A stretch of DNA of 64,000 bases from Clostridiaceae bacterium. GTDB lineage: Bacteria; Bacillota; Clostridia; Oscillospirales; Butyricicoccaceae. Where the stretch lies: assembly GCA_009911355.1 (NCBI GenBank), contig QXXE01000014.1, forward strand, positions 1 through 64,000, in the 5' to 3' direction. A program made the position numbers and the translations under genes. Position 1 is the first letter of the stretch, and each line of letters begins with the position of its first letter. Shown in pieces: positions 32,849 to 40,464 of the stretch. The notes beneath the pieces are model-generated. The model searched no databases. It was not told where the DNA came from and worked only from the letters and a program-made list of their open reading frames with translations.

Positions 32849-32956
32849 ATTATAGCACTTTTCAAATACTCACGCAAGTATGAATATTGCACAATCTCAC
32901 GCGAGTATCTTTGTGCAATTTTGCGTGTTGACTTTTCATACTCACGCGAGTATAAT
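32849..32956. promoter_or_regulatory. Divergent promoters with three palindromic operators
   Basis: ATACTCACGCRAGTAT palindromes lie at 32866-32881, 32893-32908 (one arm imperfect) and 32938-32953. The rightward promoter is TTGACT (32928-32933), 17 bases, TATAAT (32951-32956), with the third operator across its spacer and -10 box. The leftward promoter has TATAAT at 32849-32854 with the first operator over its -35 region. The Arc-like product may be the repressor. The rightward transcript has a leader of about 150 bases before the gene at 33105. Confidence 0.7.
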
Positions 32957-33104
32957 AATAGACAGAAAGAGGGAAACACAAGCCGCCCACCCGCCGGGGC
33001 GTTTAAGAATACGGCGGGGGCTAACCTTACGGGCCGACACGAAAAGGGGGCCGACACGGTAAAAGGTAACGTCAACATTTCGTTTAATATATGGAGGTAA
33101 TCAC

Positions 33105-33677
33105 ATGAACAAGTTTGAAATCGGCAAGGAATACTTTTCCCGTAGTATTTGCAACCACGATTGCGTTTTCACCATCAAAATCACCAAGCGCACCGCTAAA
33201 ACGGTTTCTTATGAATATATGGGTGAATCCCGGCGTTCCAAGATTCGGGTTGACGATTCCGGCGAATATATCCAGCCTGATCGGTACAGTATGGCCCCTG
33301 TTTTTCGGGCTTCCCGTGAAATTCAAGCAGAGGAAGCACCCGCCGTCGTGGAGAAACCCGCCGCCCCCGCGCCCGTTGCAGGGGACGCGGCCCCCTCTAA
33401 AATCGTGACGATCTCCCAGCCCGCCGACGACGGCACAGTTATTGTCATGCTGGGTCAGCGCGTCGAATGCGTGTGCGGGGCTTGCTATCCCGTTCAGGGC
33501 GGAACGGTCGTCGGATTCTGCGACGAACCCGCCGGACGCTTCACCCGCGGCGGCGTTTTCGCCTTGATTCGCTGGGACGAACGCCCCGGCAAGCCCGAAC
33601 GGGTCCGCCTTTCCGATATTCACCGCCGGGGCTGGCGTTCTGCGGGCGGCTCCCCCCTGGGCGTGTTCGTCTGCTGA
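33105..33677 (+). CDS. Phage/mobile-element hypothetical protein
   Basis: The 190-residue protein opens MNKFEIGKEYFSRSICNHDC, VFTIKITKRTAKTVSYEYMG. I recall this N-terminal module in many small Firmicutes phage and conjugative-element proteins of unknown function. A Pro/Ala linker (about 75-100) leads to a second domain with CVCGACYPVQGGTVVGF and VFALIRWDERPGKP. TGGAGGT precedes the ATG. It is the likely product of the operator-controlled rightward promoter at 32928-32956. Confidence 0.6.
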   Translation: MNKFEIGKEYFSRSICNHDCVFTIKITKRTAKTVSYEYMGESRRSKIRVDDSGEYIQPDRYSMAPVFRASREIQAEEAPAVVEKPAAPAPVAGDAAPSKIVTISQPADDGTVIVMLGQRVECVCGACYPVQGGTVVGFCDEPAGRFTRGGVFALIRWDERPGKPERVRLSDIHRRGWRSAGGSPLGVFVC

Positions 33678-33687
33678 TACTTAACAC

Positions 33688-33723
33688 AAAAGCCCGCCGG
33701 GTTCCATTCCCGGCGGGCTTTTA
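33688..33723. terminator. Convergent bidirectional terminator
   Basis: AAAAGCCCGCCGG and CCGGCGGGCTTTT. It separates the rightward gene at 33105 from the leftward XRE repressor, whose stop codon lies in its right arm. Confidence 0.85.
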
Positions 33724-33966
33724 ATCTTCCTGTTCTGTCAGCCATTCCATAGACACGCCCAGCACCTTTGCAAGCACAGTCAATTCGTAGTCGGTAACAA
33801 AGCGGGTCCCGATCTCAATTCGGCTTACGCTGTCCCGCTCCATTGTTACCCCTGCAATCTGCAAGCGGGCGGCAAGTTCGGCTTGCGTTATGTTCCGACG
33901 GGCGCGGGCTTCTTTTATCCGCTGTCCGCAAAGGTTCTTTCGGCCTTTGTATTCGTAAATCTTCAA
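33721..33966 (-). CDS. XRE-family helix-turn-helix repressor
   Basis: The 81-residue protein has the Cro/CI-type HTH IKEARARRNITQAELAARLQ, then VSRIEIGTRFVTDYELTVLAKVL, and no cleavage or protease domain. The start is a TTG at 33966, eight bases after AGGAGGG. The three GTGTTAAAG/CTTTAACAC sites just upstream are its likely operators, so it would control itself and the divergent lipoprotein gene. Confidence 0.85.
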   Translation of the reverse strand: MKIYEYKGRKNLCGQRIKEARARRNITQAELAARLQIAGVTMERDSVSRIEIGTRFVTDYELTVLAKVLGVSMEWLTEQED

Positions 33967-33983
33967 CGCGGCTTCCCTCCTAT

Positions 33984-34044
33984 GTGTTAAAGTTCCGCTT
34001 TATTCTTTACTTTAACACGTGGCAAGTGTATAATTGTGTTAAAG
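33984..34044. promoter_or_regulatory. Three operator half-sites and lipoprotein promoter
   Basis: GTGTTAAAG (33984-33992), CTTTAACAC (34010-34018) and GTGTTAAAG (34036-34044) alternate in orientation with 17-base gaps. TATAAT at 34029-34034 serves the rightward lipoprotein gene and lies between the second and third sites. The first pair covers the leftward repressor's own promoter region. Confidence 0.7.
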
Positions 34045-34133
34045 GTCAGAACGACGTTGAAACAGACGGTTCCACCTTTGAAAAAATAAGCAAGCCGCCT
34101 AACCTTTCGGGCGGCGGAATGGAGGATTCCAAA

Positions 34134-34832
34134 ATGAAAAGGGTTCTTTCTCTTATCCTTGCGGTGGGGCTTGCGCTGTCCCTCTCCGCGTGCGGCGACG
34201 TGCTGGTTGATCTCGACACGCCGAAATCAAGCGAACTTTCCGCGCAATATGATTTCTACCCGGATTCGATGAACACAATTCGGGCAGATATGCAGATCAC
34301 GCCGGAACAGGCCGACGACGTTTTCATTGCGCTTGTGTCCTGCGGCCTTGACGGGAAGATCAGCACGGTTTCCGAAACCGACGGCGTTTACAAGGTTCGC
34401 TGGGGGACAAATACCCTTGAAGTTATGATGAACGACGACGGCACGATTTCCGAAATCAGCGACGGCAAAGACGTTCTTTATCCTGAATACAAACAATATA
34501 ACTTCTTGCTTGACTGTGACGTGAAAACTTCCGATGTGAAAAGCGGTTCCGGCGACGTGATCGGGCAACGGGCTTTTGTCAGCGTCCTAAAGTCCCAACT
34601 TGCAGAACTTACGGCGGAAAATTTCGCCGAATTTGCCGAAACCGTCGTAAAAGATAGCGGGTACAACTATTTCACGATTAAGTGTGACGACGGAACAGGG
34701 ATTGTCTTTGACGGCTCCGACGTAACGATTCCCGTTTATGGAACCCTCGACGACGACGGGCGCGTTACTGATACCGCCGGATTTATCACGCGCGGCGTGG
34801 ACGGCTCTTACACATACGAACAGGCCGACTAA
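34134..34832 (+). CDS. Lipoprotein of unknown function (prophage-borne)
   Basis: The 232-residue product has a lipoprotein signal, MKRVLSLILAVGLALSLSAC with Cys at residue 20, then an acidic Asp/Ser/Thr-rich ectodomain (DGVYKVRWGTNTLEVMMNDD; NYFTIKCDDGTGIVFDG). It stands outside the late operon, on the opposite strand, under the XRE-controlled promoter. That is typical of a lysogenic-conversion gene such as a superinfection-exclusion lipoprotein. That role is inference only. Confidence 0.7.
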   Translation: MKRVLSLILAVGLALSLSACGDVLVDLDTPKSSELSAQYDFYPDSMNTIRADMQITPEQADDVFIALVSCGLDGKISTVSETDGVYKVRWGTNTLEVMMNDDGTISEISDGKDVLYPEYKQYNFLLDCDVKTSDVKSGSGDVIGQRAFVSVLKSQLAELTAENFAEFAETVVKDSGYNYFTIKCDDGTGIVFDGSDVTIPVYGTLDDDGRVTDTAGFITRGVDGSYTYEQAD

Positions 34833-34852
34833 ATACCGCCAGCCAACACAAA

Positions 34853-34884
34853 AAAGCCCGCCGGGGCAAAATCCCGGCGGGCTT
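34853..34884. terminator. Bidirectional terminator at the end of the phage late operon
   Basis: AAAGCCCGCCGGG and CCCGGCGGGCTTT, between the convergent lipoprotein and holin genes. Confidence 0.85.
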
Positions 34885-34916
34885 TCATGTTGTCCGAACC
34901 TGTCCGAATCGGACGG

Positions 34917-35351
34917 TTATTTTTCGTTCATGGGAACTATCATCCCCGGCTCTGCTTTCAATTCTGTGGCGATTGCTTCCACTTCCAGCGGGGAAGCAGT
35001 AACGACAATTTCGGTCGTCGGTTCAATATACGCCGCTATGTTCTCATTGTTGCCCCACGCCTTTTTCGCTTCCTCCAGCGCGGTTTCGATCATGCTTTCA
35101 ATGTCCTTTTCGCTGAAAAGCAGTTTTAGAACGGCGGGAATCCGCTGGTAAATCCAGTCGGACACGGCGGCAAGCTTCAACTTTCCTGTTCCGCCACCGA
35201 ACTGCTTTTCTGCCTGTGTAACAAGGCTAAAAAGAACCTTGTTCAGCACCTTTGTTTCGCCGCGCTTGACAAGTACGACGATCAGGGCAAGGAACGCAAG
35301 GATAACCAGCACGCTGTCCCAATTTGCGAACAGAAATTGAATAATATTCAT
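34917..35351 (-). CDS. Phage holin, LLH/superfamily-6 type
   Basis: The 144-residue protein has a single N-terminal membrane helix (WDSVLVILAFLALIVVLV, about 11-28) and a soluble helical domain (VLNKVLFSLVTQAEKQFGGGTGKLKLAAV; IPAVLKLLFSEKDIESMIETALEEAKK). That pattern is characteristic of LLH-family holins. It is the last gene of the late operon, directly after the endolysin, and would open the membrane at lysis. Confidence 0.75.
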   Translation of the reverse strand: MNIIQFLFANWDSVLVILAFLALIVVLVKRGETKVLNKVLFSLVTQAEKQFGGGTGKLKLAAVSDWIYQRIPAVLKLLFSEKDIESMIETALEEAKKAWGNNENIAAYIEPTTEIVVTASPLEVEAIATELKAEPGMIVPMNEK

Positions 35352-35368
35352 TGTTGTTTCCCCTTTCT

Positions 35369-36931
35369 TTAGCCGACGACGGAACAGGCGGATTCAGGAA
35401 CCCAGCCCAGCCCGTCAATGTGTACGCCGCATTTGCGGCCCGGATAATAATATTTAACTGTGTATGTGCCGTTTACGGCCTTTCCCTGCCCGTTCCCGTT
35501 GCTATCCCGGTATAAGGGGCCGGAATACTTCACCCGCGCACCGACGCGCATTTTCGGGGCCGGGGCGGTCCCTGTGGACGTTGCACCCTGAATGTCTGCA
35601 AGGTCAACCCAGCCGTAAACCGTGGACCCGCCGCCGCTTTGCGCGATAAGGTGAACCGGGTGTTTTGCCCCCAGCGCAAGCTGTGTGACCTTTGCCGTTC
35701 CCGGCTTACACGCGGGGCCGCTGTTTGCGTTTGCACTTGCATAATGCGCCGCGCCCGTAAAATGCACCACGTCGCCCACAACGGGCATTCCCGCGCCCTG
35801 CGTATCATTTGACCCCGTAGACGTTGCGGGCGGCTCTGTGGGCCGCGTGGCGGTTCCAGCGGGGGCTTTGACCGTAACCGCCGAAAAATCAGGCAATCCG
35901 AACCCGCGAATATACCGCCCATTGACGGCAAGGCTTCTATACCCCACCGCGTTGCTCATGTTGCCCTCAATCACTTTGATTGTGGACCCTGTGACAGATA
36001 CCACGATTCCGACGTGATCGGGCGCGGCTGTATTGTCGGTTTCCGCATAATTCGGGCCGTCGTTCCAGTCGTAAAAAACCACGTCGCCGGGGGCCGGAAC
36101 GTATGCGTCGTTTTCCTGCCAGCGTCCCAGCTTTTGGTATAGTTCAATCATTTTTCCGCAACCGACTTCCTTTGGCATGACCGCCAATGCGCCGCCCCGA
36201 ATGCTTACAACGGACACAAAGCACGCGCACCACGCGTCGGTGTACTTCATGGGGTAGCCGCGGGCCAGCGGCTTGTCCGCATTGTAAATGTCGATTATCT
36301 TCTTGTGGCTCCCGTCGCTCTCTTTGCACCCGAAAAAGCTTTCAGCGATTGCAACGATGTTTGCCCGGTTCTGCTTCTCTTTTGCTGTCATAGTTCCTTG
36401 CCCTTTCTCCGCTCCCGCGGCGTACTTGTTATAGTAGGTCTGCCCGTACCCAGCGCGGCGTTCCTGCGCCGCTGTGCTTTGATCTGCGGGCCGCTCGAAT
36501 TTCAGCAAAACCGCGTCGGACGCGGCCCGAACCGAACCCGTCGTTTTCAGGACGGACAGAACCGCCGCATAACCCGTGTTCAGTTCATGAAGCAAAAATT
36601 CAAGCTGTGTTTCAAGATCGCCCACCGACGCGCCCCGCGCTTTGACGAACTCTAAAAGGGCCTTTTTTCGGCTCCAATAGGTCCATTGTGCAAGGCCGTA
36701 CCCAGCGGAATCGTTCACGAAATTTCCGTATGCGCCGGAATCTACCGCCGCCGTGTACGTTTCGTCTGTGAATCCCAGCTTCTTTTCATAGCTGTTTTGA
36801 ATGTTCGTCGGCTTCAAGCCGCTTTCGGCGTACAGATTCCCCATAAGGCCCGCGGCTCCCGCCGGGGTCATGCCCTTTCCGATCAGGAAATTATAAATCT
36901 GTTCTTCCGCCGTTTTTCCTCTCAATGCCAT
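35369..36931 (-). CDS. Modular endolysin (tail-lysozyme-like, CHAP, two SH3-like repeats)
   Basis: The 520-residue enzyme has four parts. Residues 8-165 resemble phage tail lysozyme (AAGLMGNLYAESGLKPTNIQ, with the catalytic Glu; AGYGLAQWTYWSRK). Residues 185-345 form a CHAP/NlpC-like amidase with Cys in DAWCACFVS and His in PDHVGIVVS. Two SH3-type wall-binding modules follow (VGDVVHFTGAAHYASAN and VGARVKYSGPLYRDSNG). It degrades peptidoglycan at the end of infection. GGGAGGT precedes the ATG. Confidence 0.85.
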   Translation of the reverse strand: MALRGKTAEEQIYNFLIGKGMTPAGAAGLMGNLYAESGLKPTNIQNSYEKKLGFTDETYTAAVDSGAYGNFVNDSAGYGLAQWTYWSRKKALLEFVKARGASVGDLETQLEFLLHELNTGYAAVLSVLKTTGSVRAASDAVLLKFERPADQSTAAQERRAGYGQTYYNKYAAGAEKGQGTMTAKEKQNRANIVAIAESFFGCKESDGSHKKIIDIYNADKPLARGYPMKYTDAWCACFVSVVSIRGGALAVMPKEVGCGKMIELYQKLGRWQENDAYVPAPGDVVFYDWNDGPNYAETDNTAAPDHVGIVVSVTGSTIKVIEGNMSNAVGYRSLAVNGRYIRGFGLPDFSAVTVKAPAGTATRPTEPPATSTGSNDTQGAGMPVVGDVVHFTGAAHYASANANSGPACKPGTAKVTQLALGAKHPVHLIAQSGGGSTVYGWVDLADIQGATSTGTAPAPKMRVGARVKYSGPLYRDSNGNGQGKAVNGTYTVKYYYPGRKCGVHIDGLGWVPESACSVVG

Positions 36932-36947
36932 TTGTAAAACCTCCCGT

Positions 36948-37346
36948 TTAAGGCTGAATGTTGTTCAGGTCAACGGGCAACCCCTCTGTTTCGGACGGGT
37001 TCGCCTTTTTGATCTTCACGACGTTTTCCGCCTTTGCTTTCCACGAATAGAAACCGATAACCGTTGCCGTAGGGGTTCCCACGTATGCAAGAAAAACCCC
37101 TAATTGCGAAAGATCAATCAGCACCGCCCAAAAGCCCAGCCCGAATCCCGCAAAATAAGTCAAAAGAACCGCCGAAAGAACAAGCTTTGAAAACTCAATC
37201 TTTCGGTCGGTTCCTTTTTCCTCTTTGACAGTCTGTGCGGCTCTGCTTCGCGCGTGTCGGCGTTTCCTATACTGCCGCCGCTCAATCAGCGCAAGGGCGG
37301 CAATGCCGCCGATCAGTCCTGCGGCGACGGCGAATACATATCCCAT
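36948..37346 (-). CDS. Phage membrane protein, holin-like
   Basis: The 132-residue protein has an N-terminal helix (YVFAVAAGLIGGIAALALI) followed by a basic stretch (ERRQYRKRRHARSR), and two more hydrophobic segments (LVLSAVLLTYFAGFGLGFWAVL; LGVFLAYVGTPTATVIGFY). The layout resembles an accessory holin or antiholin. It lies between the endolysin and a GTG-started membrane-anchored gene. I do not recognise the family. Confidence 0.6.
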   Translation of the reverse strand: MGYVFAVAAGLIGGIAALALIERRQYRKRRHARSRAAQTVKEEKGTDRKIEFSKLVLSAVLLTYFAGFGLGFWAVLIDLSQLGVFLAYVGTPTATVIGFYSWKAKAENVVKIKKANPSETEGLPVDLNNIQP

Positions 37347-37359
37347 GCCGCACCGCCTT

Positions 37360-37782
37360 TCACAAGAAATCGTGTTTTATCAACCGTTCATCGTACACGC
37401 GTTTAATGTGTGCGACGGCGTGTGTTGCGCGGTTGTTTTCATAGTCCGGGTGGGTATCGCAATACTTTTCGTAAAAGTCGATTTCCGCCAAAATTTCTAT
37501 GAAATCTTCCCTTGTGTGCGGAATATCCCGCAATAACTCATTGTTGAATTGCAGGATTCTTGATCTGTGTAAATCTGCATTTCGCGCGTCGTCCGTTTTG
37601 ATGTGTTCATCAAGGGTTTTCCGCGTTTCGTCCAGTTTTGAAAGTACGTCTTTGTTGATTGCGCGTCCTATCGCCCGTGCAATAGCCGTCCACGGGTTAA
37701 GCTTGATAGGGGCAATCTGAATCAGCGTGACAAGAACAAGGAAAACCCCGCCTCCACTGGTCAATAACTGTGCAATCGTCAC
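37360..37782 (-). CDS. Membrane-anchored phage hypothetical protein of the lysis cassette
   Basis: The 140-residue protein begins MTIAQLLTSGGGVFLVLVTL (one membrane helix) and continues with a charged helical domain (DVLSKLDETRKTLDEHIKTDD; FIEILAEIDFYEKYCDTHP). The start is GTG at 37782, with CAGGAGGTAGAG just before it. Short proteins of this plan are common before endolysins in Clostridia prophages, sometimes called holin-like; the role is unproven. Confidence 0.6.
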   Translation of the reverse strand: MTIAQLLTSGGGVFLVLVTLIQIAPIKLNPWTAIARAIGRAINKDVLSKLDETRKTLDEHIKTDDARNADLHRSRILQFNNELLRDIPHTREDFIEILAEIDFYEKYCDTHPDYENNRATHAVAHIKRVYDERLIKHDFL

Positions 37783-37787
37783 GTTCT

Positions 37788-38264
37788 CTACCTCCTGAAA
37801 AAGAAATCTTTGTAAACGCTTTTCAGCGAATACGGGGCAATGTCAGGCGGTTTCTCTGTTTTACCGTACACGGCGCATTCATAGGCCCATATAAGCCACC
37901 GTGCCGTGTCCTCCGCCCAAATCGCAAGGGGCATAATAAAGAACCACAAAAGGCCGAACGCTGGGCAAATCTGCCCCAGCACGTTGCCGGGCTGATTGCT
38001 ATAATCCCAAACGCCCAGCCCCAGCCAAAGGTTCAGAACGCACCCGCTTACAAACTCGACGGCAAGGACGATCAACGCCCCGATCATTGCTTGCACAATG
38101 ACCGGGGCGCGGTAAAAACCGGGCCGCTGATTGATTGCCCCCACAAGAACCCCGCAAAGCCCGCCGACAATCAGCATTGCAGGGTGGGAACGTCCCCGAA
38201 AGAGGATTTCAAGGGTAACATACACGGCCCCCAGCGCGGCCCAAATCGTCAAAACGCGTTTCAT
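37788..38264 (-). CDS. Prophage-encoded PF06541-like membrane protein
   Basis: The 158-residue protein has four membrane segments and the family motif VWDYSNQPGNVLGQICPAFGLLWFF, matching the host protein at 24304-24684 (VWDYSRERFNFKGQIC). The start at 38264 overlaps the preceding stop (ATGA), so the longer frame from 38477 is rejected. Its place in the lysis region is unexpected for a transporter permease and suggests a membrane role in lysis or exclusion. Confidence 0.7.
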   Translation of the reverse strand: MKRVLTIWAALGAVYVTLEILFRGRSHPAMLIVGGLCGVLVGAINQRPGFYRAPVIVQAMIGALIVLAVEFVSGCVLNLWLGLGVWDYSNQPGNVLGQICPAFGLLWFFIMPLAIWAEDTARWLIWAYECAVYGKTEKPPDIAPYSLKSVYKDFFFRR

Positions 38265-38749
38265 GCCGCACCCCCGCCTGCGGCGGCGATAATTGCCGCC
38301 ATGCTTGCCGCAAGGTCTTTCGGAAGTTCCGCCCCGTAGACAATCGCGGGCAGTTCTTCCAGATCGGCCCGCGCAATCCACGCGTTCATGTGATTGCAGT
38401 ATGTCCGATGGTAGAACACGTGGGCCGTTGCCGCCTGTGCAAGCGCGGTAAACTCTTCCGCCGGGTACATACGGCAAAGTTCCCCGTCTGCGTGATAGGG
38501 AACCGCCGCCGCGCCCTCTTTGACCGTCTGCGCCTGTGCCATCAATTCTGTTTGGTCGTGTTCGGTCAGGCTATACCGTGACCCGTCAACTTCAATCCCC
38601 GCATAGATCGCGGCGGAACAGGCCGCGCCGATCTCTTGCTTTTTCACCGCGCGGACCTGTGCAACGTCGTTCCAGTCGGCGGGGGGCTGAATCCCCATCC
38701 GCTCCAGCCGCATATTGCGAATACTGTCTTGCTTGTGCTGTACGCTCAT
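38261..38749 (-). CDS. Phage hypothetical protein downstream of the DGR target
   Basis: The 162-residue protein starts MSVQHKQDSIRNMRLERMGI and contains VKKQEIGAACSAAIYAGIEV, DGSRYSLTEHDQTELMAQAQ and FTALAQAATAHVFYHRTYCN. That pattern is like the DUF4376-type proteins found next to tail-fibre genes. It overlaps the target's stop and the next gene's start by four bases each. A role in tail-fibre assembly is likely from position only. Confidence 0.6.
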   Translation of the reverse strand: MSVQHKQDSIRNMRLERMGIQPPADWNDVAQVRAVKKQEIGAACSAAIYAGIEVDGSRYSLTEHDQTELMAQAQTVKEGAAAVPYHADGELCRMYPAEEFTALAQAATAHVFYHRTYCNHMNAWIARADLEELPAIVYGAELPKDLAASMAAIIAAAGGGAA

Positions 38750-40464
38750 TCAAAATTCCCCCCTGCCGAAACAATGTAGCAATCGCCCGTTGCCCCGTTT
38801 CTCTTGACCTTGATTCGGAGATTGAACCCCCATTGTGCCGCGGTCTTTGTGGTGTTATTCAAAAAGAACTTGTTCCCGCTTGTGACGGCCTGTGTCACGT
38901 CCTCCCACGTGGGCGACGCGTCAAAGGCATTGTTGCAGGCTTCAACGGTAAAGGTTGCCCCCGTCGGAATCTGCCGCGTAACGCTCATGATTGCCTTTGT
39001 AACCGCGTCGTCGGAAGTCAGCGGGGTGGCCAGCGTCATTTCGATTTCGGTTTCGTTCTTTGTGAACGTATAGGTTCGGGTGGCGGTTCCGCCGACGTTA
39101 TCCGCGGCGGAGATTGTCAGGGTATGGGACCCGTTGGCAAGCTTCACCCACTCCGCCGCCGTGACGTTGAACGAATAGTTCTGCCCACTGGTCGCGGTAT
39201 AGGTTCGCTTCACCGTGTTGTCGATCTTTTCCGTGACGGACAGCGTTTGCCCGCTGTCCGGGTCTGTGACTGTGTAAGCCTGATTGAACGCCCCGGTTTT
39301 CGTTCCAAGATCGCCGTTGTTCCCGCTGATTGTGGGCGGCGTGTTGTTTATGACGGTTCGGGTCGGGCTGGTGCTGTATGCTGATTCTGCGCCCGCGCTG
39401 TCGTAGGCTTTAACCCTGTATGCGACGCTTTCCCAGCCCTGCGTGATCGTGTCGGTATAGGTTTTATTGATACCTTTGTAAAGCTGTTTCCACGCGCCGC
39501 CGTTGTTCTGCCGCTCCAAAATGTACCCGGACAAATTGCCGTCTGCGTCCGTGGACGTTCCCCATGTTACGGTCAGGCTTTGCCCCCCGCGAACCGTCGT
39601 CGGAACGGTCAGGCTGGGCGGCGTGCTGGGGGCGCGATTCCAAATGATTGTGTATGCGCCGTCAGAATCCGGGGAATCAGATACCAAGATTGAAGATAAC
39701 AAATTACAAAGCGGGCGAACGCCCCCGTCGCCGCTGTACGCGTTGTTCCAGATCAACGCGCCGGAGGAACTGACGCGGCGGACGCGGGACGAGTAGGACG
39801 CGTAAGCGTCGCAAAGCCAGTAGTACCAAAACGAATTTGTGTTGAAACTGCTGTTTGTGTACTCACTTTTCGACACACATTCCGCCGTGGGTTTCGCCCG
39901 TCTGGAAGCGTCGTCCGTGAACAGGGCCAGCTTGCTCCCGCATACAACGTCGCCCGTCAAGCCGACTTCCGTTGACGACGCAAAAAAGATTTTGTCGGTG
40001 CAAGTTTCAGTTCCGCCGCCGTCCACCGACGCTTTGCCGACGGTATGCGTTGTAGTAAGCAGGGCGGCGACAAAGCTTGCCGAGAACCCCGCAAGAAATC
40101 CCGCTTCCCCGTCGTATTCGTTGTAGTTGCTCCATACATTAGCGTTCGACGGGGGCGCGTCTGCGCTGTGCTGTGCGGCGTACCATTTGCCCGCCGCCGC
40201 TTGACTGTTCAACCACCGCCGGATATTTGAGTAAATCCAGCGGTTATTGCCGTAAGATCGGCGGTTGCTGTCGCTGTTGCCTGATTCGATAGCGTCAAAG
40301 CATTTCAGCGAAATAATGCGTTCTGTAATCAGCGTCACGGAATTTGCAGGATAACCCGCGTGGCCCTTGTCGGCAATCTTCCAGACAATGGGCTTGCCAT
40401 TGTAAAGCGTTCCCGTGTCCTTTACCAATGTACCGACGGCAAGAGAACTTAAAGCTTTTGCCAT
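38746..40464 (-). CDS. DGR target: tail protein with lectin-like variable domain plus Fn3/Ig-like repeats
   Basis: The 572-residue protein has an N-terminal DUF6273/FGE-like, C-type-lectin-fold domain (about 20-255; WKIADKGHAGYPANSVTLIT; WIYSNIRRWLNSQ; ending GVRPLCNL). It is followed by an Fn3 domain (about 270-365, PPSLTVPTTVRGGQSLTVTW) and Ig-like and C-terminal domains. The variable repeat encodes residues 222-253, in the place where other DGR lectins vary. The ATG at 40464 overlaps the reverse-transcriptase stop (TAATG), with AAAGGAG 11 bases upstream. It is the probable receptor-binding protein of the virion. Confidence 0.85.
   Translation of the reverse strand: MAKALSSLAVGTLVKDTGTLYNGKPIVWKIADKGHAGYPANSVTLITERIISLKCFDAIESGNSDSNRRSYGNNRWIYSNIRRWLNSQAAAGKWYAAQHSADAPPSNANVWSNYNEYDGEAGFLAGFSASFVAALLTTTHTVGKASVDGGGTETCTDKIFFASSTEVGLTGDVVCGSKLALFTDDASRRAKPTAECVSKSEYTNSSFNTNSFWYYWLCDAYASYSSRVRRVSSSGALIWNNAYSGDGGVRPLCNLLSSILVSDSPDSDGAYTIIWNRAPSTPPSLTVPTTVRGGQSLTVTWGTSTDADGNLSGYILERQNNGGAWKQLYKGINKTYTDTITQGWESVAYRVKAYDSAGAESAYSTSPTRTVINNTPPTISGNNGDLGTKTGAFNQAYTVTDPDSGQTLSVTEKIDNTVKRTYTATSGQNYSFNVTAAEWVKLANGSHTLTISAADNVGGTATRTYTFTKNETEIEMTLATPLTSDDAVTKAIMSVTRQIPTGATFTVEACNNAFDASPTWEDVTQAVTSGNKFFLNNTTKTAAQWGFNLRIKVKRNGATGDCYIVSAGGNFE
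39707..39801 (-). repeat. DGR variable repeat (VR)
   Basis: These 95 bp match 41825-41919 without gaps except for 12 substitutions, each at an A of the template's coding strand. The last 17 coding-strand bases (GGCGTTCGCCCGCTTTG) contain no A, are identical in both copies, and include a GGGCG/CGCCC dyad. They fit the role of the initiation-of-mutagenic-homing end. Ten codons are changed: five Asn become Tyr, Arg, Arg, Ser and Ile, and the others are Tyr to Ser, Met to Leu, Asn to Ser, Asn to Asp and Arg to Gly. Confidence 0.95.

Noticed and set aside
38265-38477. N-terminal extension of the phage PF06541-like protein
   Set aside because: It overlaps the preceding gene out of frame; the ATG at 38264 overlapping the stop codon gives a normal-length membrane protein.
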